Of a DNA stretch of 41,464 nucleotides, positions 27,901 to 35,694 are shown one piece after another (the first letter of the stretch is position 1; every line of letters starts with the position of its first letter). Made by a program: the position numbers and the translations under genes. The DNA comes from Streptomyces sp. NRRL F-5123 (GTDB taxonomy: Bacteria > Actinomycetota > Actinomycetes > Streptomycetales > Streptomycetaceae). Below the pieces are notes generated by a model. The model made no database searches, was not told the DNA's origin, and saw only the letters and a program-made list of their open reading frames with translations. The stretch lies in assembly GCF_000721495.1 (NCBI RefSeq), contig NZ_JOHY01000055.1, forward strand, positions 1-41,464, written 5' to 3'.

Positions 27901-28099
27901 CGATGTGGTGGGCGCCGGGCATGCCGTTCGCGGTCGGCGGGCCCTCGTAGAAGATCCAGTCGGGCAGCCCGCGGGTCTGCTCCACGGAGCGGGCGAACGT
28001 CTTGCGCTCGCGCCACAGCTCCAGCACCTCGTGTTCGAGGGCGGGCAGGTCGACCTGCGCGGGCACCTGGCGATACTGCGGCTGGCTGGTCGGGCTCAT
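24953..28099 (-). CDS. ileS: Isoleucyl-tRNA synthetase, type 2 (IleS)
   Basis: 1048-residue class I synthetase charging tRNA-Ile. In place of the canonical HIGH-type motif it reads G62-A-H-H65 (ANGMPGAHHIEARVF), the swapped GXHH form. KMSKH is at 600-604, an editing domain lies between (LLVWTTTPWTLVSNTAVA), and the extended C-terminal region is that of eukaryote-like IleRS2 enzymes. Type 2 enzymes resist mupirocin. Start chosen at ATG 28099, 10 nt after GGAGG; ATG 28108 is only 1 nt from it. The open frame further upstream is the T-box leader. Convergent with divIVA. Confidence 0.95.
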   Translation of the reverse strand: MSPTSQPQYRQVPAQVDLPALEHEVLELWRERKTFARSVEQTRGLPDWIFYEGPPTANGMPGAHHIEARVFKDVFPRFKTMQGHHVTRKAGWDCHGLPVELAVEKELGFTGKQDIEAYGIAEFNARCRASVTRHTDAFAELTTRMGYWVDLDDAYRTMDPEYVESVWWSLKQIFDKGLLVQDYRVAPWCPRDQTGLSDHELAQGYETVVDPSVYVRFPLTSGPLAGRAALLVWTTTPWTLVSNTAVAAHPDVRYVVATDGTEQLVVAEPLLGKALGEGWEPTGETFTGREMERWTYERPFTLVDIPDAHFVLNAEYVTTEDGTGLVHQSPAFGEDDLKACRAYGLPVVNPVRRDGTFEPEVPLVGGVFFKKADEALVAELTASGKLFRHVPYEHSYPHCWRCHTALLYYAQPSWYIRTTAVKDALLRENERTTWYPESVKHGRFGDWLDNNVDWALSRSRYWGTPLPIWTCEEGHLTCVGSLAELGELTGTDQSGLDPHRPYIDDVTFACGRCGGTATRVPEVIDAWYDSGSMPFAQWGYPYRNKDVFERTYPAQFISEAIDQTRGWFYTLMAVGTLVFDRSAYENVVCLGHILAEDGRKMSKHLGNILEPIPLMDQHGADAVRWFMAAGGSPWAARRVGHGTIQEVVRKTLLTYWNTVAFQALYARTSGWAPSASDPAVADRPLLDRWLVGELNVLVRDVTGALESFDTQRAGKLLSAFVDDLSNWYVRRSRRRFWQGDAAALRTLHDVVETVTRLMAPLVPFITERVWQDLVVPVVPDAPDSVHLATWPVADEALVDPALSTRMQLVRRLVELGRATRAESGVKTRQPLRRALVAAAGFEDLTEELRAQIADELNVSSLASLSEVGGSLVDASAKANFRVLGRRFGKGVQAVAAAVAAADAAALSAELRERGATSVVVDGEAIELSPEEVVITETPREGWSVASDSGATVALDLEITPELRLAGLARDVIRLVQEARKNSGLDVADRIAVRWTTSNPELGAALAAHAALISEEVLAVDFAEGAPSEGFGSPFTDEALSLSFSLRRA

Positions 28100-28108
28100 C
28101 GCGGACAT

Positions 28109-28380
28109 TCCTCCGGCGGACGCTGGGACACTCCGTCGAAGGGACGAGGACGCCGGAGCGCTCCCGCGGTACCACCCTCCTTGGCGGTGGAGGACTTCCC
28201 ACCGCCCCCTCATTGGGGTCAGCGATGCCGGTTCTACTCACCCGGCGGCCGACTGCGCGGCCCCGCGGGTTTTCTTCCGGCGGCTCCGGGCTGATCTTCA
28301 CCCCGCGCACACCCCCGGGCTTCCACCGTCCCCGGGTCGCTCTCGGCTGCGTGCGGCGCTACTCGTCCCATCCACGCCGG
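28109..28380 (-). promoter_or_regulatory. Translational T-box riboswitch of ileS
   Basis: The T-box sequence AGGGTGGTACCGCGG is at 28178-28164. Its bulge UGGU (28174-28171) pairs with the ACCA end of uncharged tRNA-Ile (discriminator A). A stem I region contains GTGAAGATCA with the Ile specifier codon AUC at 28295-28293. Downstream, CTCCGGCG (28158-28151) is exactly complementary to CGCCGGAG (28118-28111), which holds the Shine-Dalgarno GGAG; this is the sequestrator that tRNA binding would undo. It therefore controls translation, the usual actinobacterial ileS arrangement. The 5' boundary is approximate. Confidence 0.92.
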
Positions 28381-28594
28381 TTCGCTGCCGCTCAGTGTAC
28401 GGCCGCGCGCGGACCTGCGCCGCCGGGTTTCCCGCCGCGGCCCGGCAGCCGCGGGGCCGGCGGCCCGCTGACCCGAATGCCCTGCTCCGCGCGCCGGGGC
28501 GGCAGGTGTCGCGCATCGTTGCGCCATGTACCGGAATACCCGGCGGTGAGCTGGGCAGGACGAGGAAGCTCAACGTTGCGAAGGGGTCGCGGTC
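28381..28594. other. Divergent ileS/traR intergenic region
   Basis: Between the T-box leader and the plus-strand traR gene. On the minus strand TACACT (28399-28394) could be the ileS -10, without a clear -35. A plus-strand promoter for traR was not identified with confidence. No gene seen here. Confidence 0.3.
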
Positions 28595-29314
28595 ATGGCC
28601 GTGAAGGAGTCGGCGGACCAGCCGGCGGAACCGCCCGCGAAGAAGGCCGCGAAGAAGGCGGCGAGGAAAACGGCCAGGAAAGCAGCCAAGAAGACGGCGA
28701 AGAAGGCCGCCGCCAAGGCGCCGACCGGGAAGACCGCTGCCGAGAAGACAGCTTCGGCCGCCCCGGCAGGTGGGAAGAAGGCCGCGGCCGGGAAGGAACC
28801 GGTGAGCGACGAGCGCACCGGTCGTGACGGGCCCGAGACAGGAGCTGGCACTGTGGGTGTGGAGAAGACGGCGGCAGGTACGGCCGCGAGCGGCGTCCCT
28901 GCGGCACGCGGTACGGCCGGGGCCGCGGACCTCGCGGTCCTGCCCGGGGAGGACCCGTGGACGCCCGAGGAGGTCGCGGAGGCCCGCGCGGAGCTGACCG
29001 GGGAGGTCGACCGGCTGCGGGCCGAGATCGAGTCCTCCGCGCAGGCCGTCGCCGGCCTGCTGCGGGACGGTGCCGACAGCGGCGGCGACGAGGCCGACAC
29101 CGGCGCGAAGAACATCAGCCGGGAGTACGAACTGGCTCTCGCCGCCAACACCCGCGAGACGCTCCAGCAGGCCGAGCACGCCCTGCGGCGCCTCGACGAG
29201 GGCACGTACGGGCTGTGCGAGGTGTGCGGCAACCCGATCGGCAAGGCCAGGATGCAGGCCTTCCCGCGCGCCACCCTGTGCCTGGACGACAAGCAGCGCC
29301 AAGAGCGGCGATGA
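28595..29314 (+). CDS. TraR/DksA family zinc-finger protein with Lys/Ala-rich N-terminus
   Basis: 239 residues. Residues ~12-70 are histone-H1-like (KKAAKKAARKTARKAAKKTA), reminiscent of the basic tail of Streptomyces HU-like HupS. An acidic linker and the DksA-type coiled coil (~120-205, with WTPEEVAEARAEL) follow, then the zinc finger C208-x2-C211-x17-C229-L-D-D232. The fourth zinc ligand, usually Cys, is Asp. DksA/TraR proteins bind the RNA polymerase secondary channel; the basic tail suggests additional DNA or nucleoid contact (inference). GAAGGGG lies ~9 nt before the ATG. Confidence 0.88.
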   Translation: MAVKESADQPAEPPAKKAAKKAARKTARKAAKKTAKKAAAKAPTGKTAAEKTASAAPAGGKKAAAGKEPVSDERTGRDGPETGAGTVGVEKTAAGTAASGVPAARGTAGAADLAVLPGEDPWTPEEVAEARAELTGEVDRLRAEIESSAQAVAGLLRDGADSGGDEADTGAKNISREYELALAANTRETLQQAEHALRRLDEGTYGLCEVCGNPIGKARMQAFPRATLCLDDKQRQERR

Positions 29315-29390
29315 CCCGCCCGTGGCCGGTGCCGTACCCTCGTCACAGGCGGGCGCACCGGCCCGTACGTGCTGAGGGCTGAGGGACCAC

Positions 29391-29993
29391 GTGACGGAAG
29401 CGGAGCGCACCATCATCACGCCGGACGACGACGCCCCGGGGCGGACGGACGAGCCCGCGGAGCCCGCCGGGGGCGCGCCCGAGTCCGCCGCCGCGTCCAC
29501 GGCGGTCCGCAACCGCCTCATCCTCGTGCTGGCAGGTGTCGCGGCCTTCGCGTACCTGCTGGACCTCCTCACGAAGATCTGGGTGACCAAGAGCCTCGAA
29601 GGCCACGACTCCATCGACCTGCTCGGGCACTACCTGCGGCTCGACGCCATCCGCAACGGCGGCGCGGCCTTCGGCATGGGCCAGGGCATGACGATCGTCT
29701 TCACGCTGGTCGCGGCCGGTGTGATCGTGGTCATCGCCCGGCTGTCCCGCCGCCTGCACAGCACCCCCTGGGCCGTCGCCCTCGGCCTCCTGCTCGGCGG
29801 CGCGCTCGGCAACCTCACGGACCGCGTCTTCCGCGCGCCCGGCGGCTTCCAGGGCCACGTCGTCGACTTCGTCGCCCCCGCGCACTTCGCCGTCTTCAAC
29901 CTCGCCGACTCGGCGATCACCTGCGGCGGCGTTCTGATCGTCCTCCTCTCCTTCCGCGGGATCGACCCCGACGGCACGCGCCACCGGGACTGA
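29391..29993 (+). CDS. lspA: Lipoprotein signal peptidase LspA
   Basis: 200-residue aspartyl protease cleaving prolipoprotein signal peptides in the membrane. Acidic ~38-residue cytoplasmic extension, then four membrane helices. Catalytic aspartates are D144 (GNLTDR) and D173 (FNLADSAI). GTG start with GAGGG 5 nt upstream. 54 bp before the pseudouridine synthase. Confidence 0.96.
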   Translation: MTEAERTIITPDDDAPGRTDEPAEPAGGAPESAAASTAVRNRLILVLAGVAAFAYLLDLLTKIWVTKSLEGHDSIDLLGHYLRLDAIRNGGAAFGMGQGMTIVFTLVAAGVIVVIARLSRRLHSTPWAVALGLLLGGALGNLTDRVFRAPGGFQGHVVDFVAPAHFAVFNLADSAITCGGVLIVLLSFRGIDPDGTRHRD

Positions 29994-30036
29994 CGTCCCG
30001 CCGGGCGGAGCGGGGCCCGGGGCCCGGCGGGTCCGG

Positions 30037-30055
30037 CATACTCATTGGGTGAGTA
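30037..30055 (+). promoter_or_regulatory. Probable leaderless promoter/start of the RluD-like gene
   Basis: CATACT (30037-30042) resembles a -10 and lies 6 bp before the GTG at 30049; there is no Shine-Dalgarno. The start codon sits inside TACTCA-TTGGG-TGAGTA, a perfect 6-bp inverted repeat (30039-30055). Leaderless initiation is common in actinobacteria. No good -35 is seen. Confidence 0.45.
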
Positions 30056-30990
30056 CCGCACCGGAAGTCCGCTCGTTGCCCGTGCCCGACGGCCTGGAGG
30101 GCGAGCGCGTCGACGCCGCCATCGCCCGTATGTTCGGCTTCTCCAGGACCAGGGCCGCCGAGCTCGCCGCAGGCGGCAAGGTGTCGCTGGACGGGGCGCT
30201 CGCCGGGAAGTCGGAGCGGGTGCACGGAGGTGCGTGGCTGGAGGTCGAGATGCCCGCGCCCGCGGCCCCCGTGCGGGTCGTCGCGGAGCCCGTGGAGGGC
30301 ATGGAGATCGTCCACGACGACGACGACGTCGTGGTGGTCATGAAGCCCGTGGGAGTGGCCGCGCACCCCAGCCCGGGGTGGTCCGGGCCGACCGTGATCG
30401 GCGGGCTGGCCGCGGCGGGCTACCGTATCGCCACCTCCGGGGCCGCCGAGCGGCAGGGGATCGTGCACCGGCTGGACGTCGGGACGTCCGGGCTCATGGT
30501 CGTGGCCAAGTCGGAGCACGCCTACAGCCTGCTCAAGCAGCAGTTCCGGGAGCGGGTCGTCGACAAGCGCTACCACGCGCTCGTCCAGGGGCACCCGGAC
30601 CCGATGAGCGGCACCATCGACGCGCCGATCGGGCGGCACCCCACGCACGACTACAAGTGGGCGGTCGTCGCGGACGGCAAGCCGTCGGTGACGCACTACG
30701 ACCTGATCGAGGCGTTCCGCTCGGCCAGCCTGCTGGACATCAAGCTGGAGACGGGCCGCACCCACCAGATCCGGGTGCACATGTCCGCGCACCGCCACCC
30801 CTGCGTCGGCGACATCACCTACGGCGCCGACCCGACGATGGCCCGCCGGCTGGGCCTGACCCGGCAGTGGCTGCACGCCAAGCGCCTGGGCTTCGAGCAC
30901 CCGGCGGACGGCTCGTGGGTGGAGTTCAGCAGCGAATACCCGCCGGACCTGGAGCACGCGCTGGAGACGGTGCGGGCGGAGAGCCGGTGA
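30049..30990 (+). CDS. RluD-like 23S rRNA pseudouridine synthase
   Basis: 313 residues. N-terminal S4 RNA-binding domain (~15-62), then the RluA/RluC/RluD catalytic domain with HRLDVGTSG, catalytic D143, and [10 protein letters not shown] near the C-terminus. It isomerises uridines in 23S rRNA, probably those of helix 69 if a true RluD. Next to lspA, as in E. coli-unrelated but widely conserved order. The stop overlaps the acetyltransferase start by 4 bp. Confidence 0.93.
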   Translation: MSTAPEVRSLPVPDGLEGERVDAAIARMFGFSRTRAAELAAGGKVSLDGALAGKSERVHGGAWLEVEMPAPAAPVRVVAEPVEGMEIVHDDDDVVVVMKPVGVAAHPSPGWSGPTVIGGLAAAGYRIATSGAAERQGIVHRLDVGTSGLMVVAKSEHAYSLLKQQFRERVVDKRYHALVQGHPDPMSGTIDAPIGRHPTHDYKWAVVADGKPSVTHYDLIEAFRSASLLDIKLETGRTHQIRVHMSAHRHPCVGDITYGADPTMARRLGLTRQWLHAKRLGFEHPADGSWVEFSSEYPPDLEHALETVRAESR

Positions 30991-31454
30991 GCGCGCCGGT
31001 CACCGCCGTACGGATCGTCGCGGCCGGGGACACCGCGGGCATGGCCGCGGTGCATGCCGTCCGGCACGAGGTCTTCGTGGTGGAGCAGGGCGTCCCGGCC
31101 GACCTGGAGTGGGACGGCAAGGACAGCCGGGCCGTGCACGCGCTCGCTGAGGGCGGCGGCACCGGGCGGCTCCTGCTCGGCGCGGACGCAGCGGCGAAGA
31201 ACGGCGGCGACGAGCAGCTGGCGGTGCTCGGCCGGCTCGCGGTGCTGAAGGCCGCGCGCGGTACGGGCCTGGGCGCGCTGCTGGTGCGGGCGCTGGAGGA
31301 GGAGGCCGCACGGCTCGGCCTCGCGGGCGTCTACCTGGAGGCCCAGGTCCACGCGATCGGCTTCTACGAGAAGCTCGGCTACACCGCGTACGGCCCGCAG
31401 TTCCAGGACGCCGGGATCGCCCACCGCGCGATGCGCCGCACCTGGCGCCCCTGA
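30987..31454 (+). CDS. GNAT family N-acetyltransferase (ElaA-like)
   Basis: 155 residues. Acetyl-CoA loop [17 protein letters not shown] and the C-terminal [21 protein letters not shown] motif are typical of GNAT enzymes of the ElaA-like subgroup, as is [20 protein letters not shown] near the N-terminus. Substrate unknown. GTG start overlapping the pseudouridine synthase stop, so probably co-translated. Confidence 0.88.
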   Translation: MSAPVTAVRIVAAGDTAGMAAVHAVRHEVFVVEQGVPADLEWDGKDSRAVHALAEGGGTGRLLLGADAAAKNGGDEQLAVLGRLAVLKAARGTGLGALLVRALEEEAARLGLAGVYLEAQVHAIGFYEKLGYTAYGPQFQDAGIAHRAMRRTWRP

Positions 31455-31463
31455 GCCCGCGCG

Positions 31464-31494
31464 GCGCCCCGGACCGTACGGCCGTTCGGGGCGC
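31464..31494 (+). terminator. Hairpin after the acetyltransferase gene
   Basis: GCGCCCCG (31464-31471) pairs with CGGGGCGC (31487-31494) around a 15-nt loop that itself contains CCGTACGG. Ten bases after the stop, in a 131-bp gap before the antiporter gene. Confidence 0.5.
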
Positions 31495-31585
31495 GCGGCG
31501 GCCCCGCGGCGGCGCGGGGGATCGCTCGGGCGGCCTGCGGCGCGCCCCGCGGCCGTAACGCACCCCGCAGGGCACGCTGGCGGGC

Positions 31586-33175
31586 GTGGACCAGCTCGCC
31601 CTGTTCTTCTCGCTCATGCTCGCGGCCGTCGTGACGGTGCCGCTCGGTGACCGGCTGGGGCTGCCCGCGCCGGTGCTCATGACGCTGTTCGGCGGGATCC
31701 TGGCGCTGATCCCGCAGGTCCCCAACGTCCGGATCGACCCGGACTTCATCCTGCCGCTGCTGCTCCCGCCGCTGCTCTACGCCGCGGTCCAGCGCACCTC
31801 GTGGCGGCAGTTCGCGGCCAACCGGCGGGCGATCTTCCTGCTCGCCGTGGCACTGGTCTTCGTCACGACGACGGCGGTGGCCGCCGTCGTGGACGCGGTG
31901 GTGCCGGGCATCACGGTGGCCGCGGCCTTCACGCTGGGCGCGCTCGTCGCACCGCCCGACCCGGTCGCGGCCACCGCGGTGGCAGGCCGCCTGGGGCTGC
32001 CGCGCCGCATGATCTCGATCCTGGAGGGCGAGGGGCTCTTCAACGACGTCACGGCGATCGTGCTCTACCACGTGGCCGTCGACGCGGCGGTGTCCGGGCA
32101 CTTCTCGGTGGGCCACGCGCTGCTGGAGTTCGTGCTGTCCGCGGTCGTCGCGGTCGCGGTGGGGCTGGTGCTCGGCTGGGGCGCCAACAAGCTCATGGGC
32201 GTGGTGGGCGACCCGACCCTGCAGATCGGGCTGTCGCTGCTGGTGCCCTTCGCCTCGTACGCCATCGCCGAGGAGCTGTCGGGATCGGGCGTGCTCGCGG
32301 TGCTGACCAGTGGGCTCTTCCTCGCCGAGTACGCGTTCGAGGCGGACGACGTGACCGCGCGGCTGGCCGGCACGACCTTCTGGCAGATCATCGACACCCT
32401 GGTCACCGGGATCGCCTTCGGGCTCATCGGCCTGGAGCTGCACCACGTCTTCAGCGTCGGCGCCGGCAACTGGGGCCCGATGACGCGCGACGCCCTGCTC
32501 GTCGTCGCGGTCGTCGTCGGGGTGCGGCTGCTGTGGCTGCTGCCGGCCGCGTGGGTGGCCCGGCGGCTGCACAAGCTGCGCGACATGGACGAGGACATCC
32601 CGATGACCTGGCGGGAGACCGTCGTCATGTGGTGGTCGGGGATGCGCGGGGTGGCGTCGGTCGCGCTGGCGCTCGCCATCCCGCTGGAGACCGACCACAG
32701 CGGCGCCTTCCCGGCCCGCCCCGAACTCCTCTTCATCGCCTTCGCCGTGGTGCTGGCCACCCTCGTGCTGCAAGGGCTCACCCTGCCGTGGCTGGTCAAG
32801 CGGCTCGGGGTGAGCAGCGACATCGACGCCGAGCACGAGCTGGAGCACGCGCTGGCCGTCCGCGCCATGGCCGCCGCGCGCGACCGGCTCAGGGAGATCG
32901 AGCAGAACGAGCCCATCGACGAGGAGCTGTCGGAGGTGCTGCACCGGCGGGCCTTCGACATGGGGGCGCGCATCTCGCCGGACATCGTCGACGAGGAGCG
33001 GCGCGAGTCGCACGCGCGCCGGCTCAAGCGCGTCAGGTCGCTGCGCCGGATCCAGGACGACATGATGTCCGCCGCCCGCCACGAGGTGCTGGCCGCGCGC
33101 AGCGAGCCCGGCAACGACCCGGAGGTCGTCGACCGGGTGCTGCGGCACCTGGACCTGCGCTCGATGCGCGGCTGA
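31586..33175 (+). CDS. CPA1 family Na+/H+ antiporter
   Basis: 529 residues. About 11-12 membrane helices in the first ~410 residues with the NhaP/NHE signatures APPDPVAATAV and ILEGEGLFNDVTAIVLYHVAV (ion-binding Asp), and WWSGMRGVASVALALAIPL. A hydrophilic, highly charged cytoplasmic tail (~415-529, Arg/Glu-rich helices) follows. Exchanges cytoplasmic Na+ (or K+) for H+. GTG start; no strong ribosome site is seen upstream. Confidence 0.9.
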   Translation: MDQLALFFSLMLAAVVTVPLGDRLGLPAPVLMTLFGGILALIPQVPNVRIDPDFILPLLLPPLLYAAVQRTSWRQFAANRRAIFLLAVALVFVTTTAVAAVVDAVVPGITVAAAFTLGALVAPPDPVAATAVAGRLGLPRRMISILEGEGLFNDVTAIVLYHVAVDAAVSGHFSVGHALLEFVLSAVVAVAVGLVLGWGANKLMGVVGDPTLQIGLSLLVPFASYAIAEELSGSGVLAVLTSGLFLAEYAFEADDVTARLAGTTFWQIIDTLVTGIAFGLIGLELHHVFSVGAGNWGPMTRDALLVVAVVVGVRLLWLLPAAWVARRLHKLRDMDEDIPMTWRETVVMWWSGMRGVASVALALAIPLETDHSGAFPARPELLFIAFAVVLATLVLQGLTLPWLVKRLGVSSDIDAEHELEHALAVRAMAAARDRLREIEQNEPIDEELSEVLHRRAFDMGARISPDIVDEERRESHARRLKRVRSLRRIQDDMMSAARHEVLAARSEPGNDPEVVDRVLRHLDLRSMRG

Positions 33176-33269
33176 CCGGGCCGCGCCGCGGACCACCGGG
33201 CGGGGCTGTCGGTGCGGGCTGGCACGATGGGGCACGCAAGGCGCAGCAGGCAGAAGCGAGGGAGCCGCC

Positions 33270-33842
33270 GTGACGATCGTCCTCTTCCACTCCATGTACG
33301 GGCTGCGGCCCGCCGTGCGGGAGGCCGCGGAGCGGCTGCGGGCCGCGGGCCACGAGGTGGCGGTGCCCGACCTGTACGGCGGCCGGACGGCGGAGACCGC
33401 CGAGGAGGGCCTGGCGCTGCGCGACGAGATCGGCCGCGACGAGCTGCTGCGCCGCGCGGTGACGGCGGCCGCCCCGTACTCGGAGGGCGGCACGGTCTAC
33501 GCCGGCTTCTCGCTCGGCGGCTCCATCGCGCAGAACCTGGCGCTCGGCGACGAGAAGGCCCGCGGGCTGCTGCTCCTGCACGGCACCTCGGACATCGCCG
33601 ACGACGCCTCGACCGGCATCCCGGTGCAGCTGCACGTGGCCGACCCGGATCCCTTCGAGCCGGACGACTGGCTGAACGCCTGGTATCTGCGGATGCGCCG
33701 GGCCGGCGCCGACGTGGAGGTGCACCGCTACCGCGGCGCCGGCCACCTCTTCACCGACCCCGGGCTGCCCGACCACGACGCCGAGGCGGCGGAGCGCACA
33801 TGGGCGGTCGCGCTGGACTTCCTCCGGGAGCTGGAGGCCTGA
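33270..33842 (+). CDS. Dienelactone hydrolase-like alpha/beta hydrolase
   Basis: 190 residues of the dienelactone hydrolase fold (VLFHSMYGLRP, VAVPDLYGGRTAET). The nucleophile elbow is GFS81LGG, so Ser replaces the Cys of classical dienelactone hydrolases. The acid is one of D125/D127/D132, and the base is H159 (GAGHLF). Real substrate unknown. GTG start with GAGGGAG 7 nt upstream. Convergent with the DsbA-like gene. Confidence 0.88.
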   Translation: MTIVLFHSMYGLRPAVREAAERLRAAGHEVAVPDLYGGRTAETAEEGLALRDEIGRDELLRRAVTAAAPYSEGGTVYAGFSLGGSIAQNLALGDEKARGLLLLHGTSDIADDASTGIPVQLHVADPDPFEPDDWLNAWYLRMRRAGADVEVHRYRGAGHLFTDPGLPDHDAEAAERTWAVALDFLRELEA

Positions 33843-33874
33843 GCGGGGGGGCGCCCCGCCTCCCGTACAACGGC

Positions 33875-33908
33875 AGCGGCCGGGCGGGGACCTCCCCGCC
33901 CGGCCGCT
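33875..33908. terminator. Bidirectional terminator between convergent genes
   Basis: Perfect 15-bp stem (AGCGGCCGGGCGGGG and its complement) with a 4-nt loop ACCT, followed by TTA. Lies between the convergent hydrolase and DsbA-like genes. Confidence 0.88.
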
Positions 33909-33917
33909 TACACGCCC

Positions 33918-33951
33918 CGGGTCACTTCTTGAGCCGGGTCACTTCTTGAGC
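33918..33951 (-). repeat. 17-bp tandem duplication across the stop of the DsbA-like gene
   Basis: On the minus strand GCTCAAGAAGTGACCCG occurs twice in tandem (33951-33935 and 33934-33918). The first copy supplies the last codons LKK and stop; the second is a remnant just past it. A recent slippage or duplication event. Confidence 0.9.
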
Positions 33952-34748
33952 TGGGCGGCGAAGGCCTGCACGACCTGGTCCGAACTCATCCCCGGCACCT
34001 TCACCTGGGTGCCGTTGACCAGGACGTACGGGGTGCCGCCCTGCTGCACGTCGGACGACGCGTGGTTGTACTTGTCGCTCATCGCCAGCGCCCAGCGGTC
34101 GAAGGTGCCCTTCTTGACCGCATCGGAGAACTTGGCGTTGCCCTTGAGCGCAGGGACCTGCTGGGCGATCGAGATGAGCTTGTCGGGGCTCTTGTAGGCG
34201 TCCGAGGTCTCCTCGGGGTGGTTCTTCTCCGAGTAGAGCGCCTGGTGGTACTGCTCGAAGGCGTCCACCGAGACGTTCAGGGCGGCACCGAGGGCGCTCA
34301 GCGCGCGCTTGGAGCCCTGGCCGTTGTCGTGGTTGTCGATGAAGGTCGCGAAGGTGTAGTCGATCTGGTACTTGCCGTCCTTGGCGCCCTGCAGCACCGC
34401 GGCACCCGCCGCCTGCTCGTAGGCGGCGCAGATCGGGCAGCGCAGGTCCTCGTACTCCTTGACGACGTTCTTGTTCTTCGGGTCGCCGATGATGATCGTG
34501 GTGCCGTCGGTGCCCGAGGTGTTGGCGGGCTTGACCAGCTTGTTCTTTGCCGCCTGCGACCAGTAGCCGGGCTTGTTCATCTCGTTGACGGCGTAGGCGA
34601 CACCGCCGGCTATCGCCACCAGGGCGATGACGCCGCCGCCGACCAGCAGCTGGCGGCGGACCTTGGCGCGCTTGGCTTCCTTCTCGCGCTGGACGCGCAG
34701 CCGCTCGCGGGCCGCGGCCTTGGCGGTCTTGCTGTTGCGCTGGCTCAT
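33939..34748 (-). CDS. Membrane-anchored DsbA-like thioredoxin-fold protein
   Basis: 269 residues. A very basic cytoplasmic N-terminus (1-32, RERLRVQREKEAKRAKVRRQ) precedes one membrane helix (~33-54), and the extracytoplasmic thioredoxin_4/DsbA domain has C104-P-I-C107 and the cis-proline segment GGTPYVLVNG. Predicted thiol-disulfide oxidoreductase at the outer face of the membrane. ATG with GGAG 8 nt upstream. Downstream of, and in line with, an unknown membrane protein gene (51-bp gap). Confidence 0.92.
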   Translation of the reverse strand: MSQRNSKTAKAAARERLRVQREKEAKRAKVRRQLLVGGGVIALVAIAGGVAYAVNEMNKPGYWSQAAKNKLVKPANTSGTDGTTIIIGDPKNKNVVKEYEDLRCPICAAYEQAAGAAVLQGAKDGKYQIDYTFATFIDNHDNGQGSKRALSALGAALNVSVDAFEQYHQALYSEKNHPEETSDAYKSPDKLISIAQQVPALKGNAKFSDAVKKGTFDRWALAMSDKYNHASSDVQQGGTPYVLVNGTQVKVPGMSSDQVVQAFAAQLKK

Positions 34749-34799
34749 GACAGATCTCCGTGGATACGCGTGTGGGTGTGGGGTGTGCCGGTCCTGCGG

Positions 34800-35519
34800 T
34801 CAGAGAGCGACCGGGACGGGCGGACCACGGCGTACGACGGCGTGGTGGAGCCGGTGGCCGGAGGGCCGCCCCGGCACCGTGACGCGGGCGGCGCGCGGGA
34901 CGCGGCGCGGCCCGGCGGCCAGGGCGCCGCGGACGGCGGCCACGGCCAGCAGCAGCGGGCGGAAGGCGGCGAGCACGGCGGCGCGCACCAGCCGGCCGAG
35001 CGCGGCCTCACCGCGCCGCAGCCAGAACGAGGCGAGCAGCCCCGCCGCGACGTGCCCGGCCAGCAGCAGCCAGGGCAGCGCCCCCGCGGAGGCGACCGCG
35101 GCGGTGCCCTGGGCGCCGCCCGGGACCGCGGCCACCGACGAGGCGAACGTCGCGGCGTGCTCGGGGCCGACGTGGCCGTGGCAGAGCACCGCCTCGTTGA
35201 AGGAGCGCCACGAGCCGGTCACCGGGCCGCCGGCCGGCCCGTAGCAGGCCTGCTGCCCGGTGGTCAGCAGGGTGTCCAGGGCCAGCTCCATCGGCACCAT
35301 CAGGCCGGCCAGGGCCCAGAAGCCGCACTCCGGCCGCGCCGTGACGAGATAGGCGAGGCCGAAGACGGCGGCGAAGGCGCCGGCGACCGCGGGCAGCGGC
35401 AGCGGCGCCTTGGCCATCAGGACGTGCGAGGTGGAGGCGAGGGTGACGCAGAGTGCGGCGAAGACGGCAGCGCGCAGCGCTCTCAGCGCCCGCAGCGCTT
35501 GCGGCCGTATCTCCTCCAT
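34800..35519 (-). CDS. Integral membrane protein of unknown function
   Basis: 239 residues with about four to five hydrophobic helices (AVFAALCVTLASTSHVLM, VAGAFAAVFGLAYLV, FWALAGLMVPMELALDTLL, LLLAGHVAAGLLASFWL and a last one near 190). Two Cys/His-bearing outer segments, QQACYGP and VLCHGHVGPEHAATFA, could bind a metal or form a disulfide. The HVAAGLLASFWLRRGEAAL pattern is shared by a group of Streptomyces membrane proteins; no function is assigned. ATG at 35519 lacks a ribosome site, so the message may be leaderless (CACACT 8 bp upstream). Pairs with the DsbA-like gene. Confidence 0.75.
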   Translation of the reverse strand: MEEIRPQALRALRALRAAVFAALCVTLASTSHVLMAKAPLPLPAVAGAFAAVFGLAYLVTARPECGFWALAGLMVPMELALDTLLTTGQQACYGPAGGPVTGSWRSFNEAVLCHGHVGPEHAATFASSVAAVPGGAQGTAAVASAGALPWLLLAGHVAAGLLASFWLRRGEAALGRLVRAAVLAAFRPLLLAVAAVRGALAAGPRRVPRAARVTVPGRPSGHRLHHAVVRRGPPVPVAL

Positions 35520-35694
35520 GGGAGCAGAGTGTGCCACGGGAACCTGTATGCGTGACCTAAGATCTGCCGGACTTCCGCGAACCCCCGGCGGCGGGCGGGG
35601 TTCGGCGGCCGATGTCACAGCCGGGTCGTAGACTCACCGACGCCGCCGGACAACCGTTTCCCGGCGGTCCGTTCCCCGCCGGAGGTGTCGCGCC

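Noticed and set aside
24845..28294. 1149-residue open frame antisense to ileS
   Set aside because: Shadow of GC-biased codon use; composition is low complexity and the ileS frame carries all synthetase motifs and the T-box.
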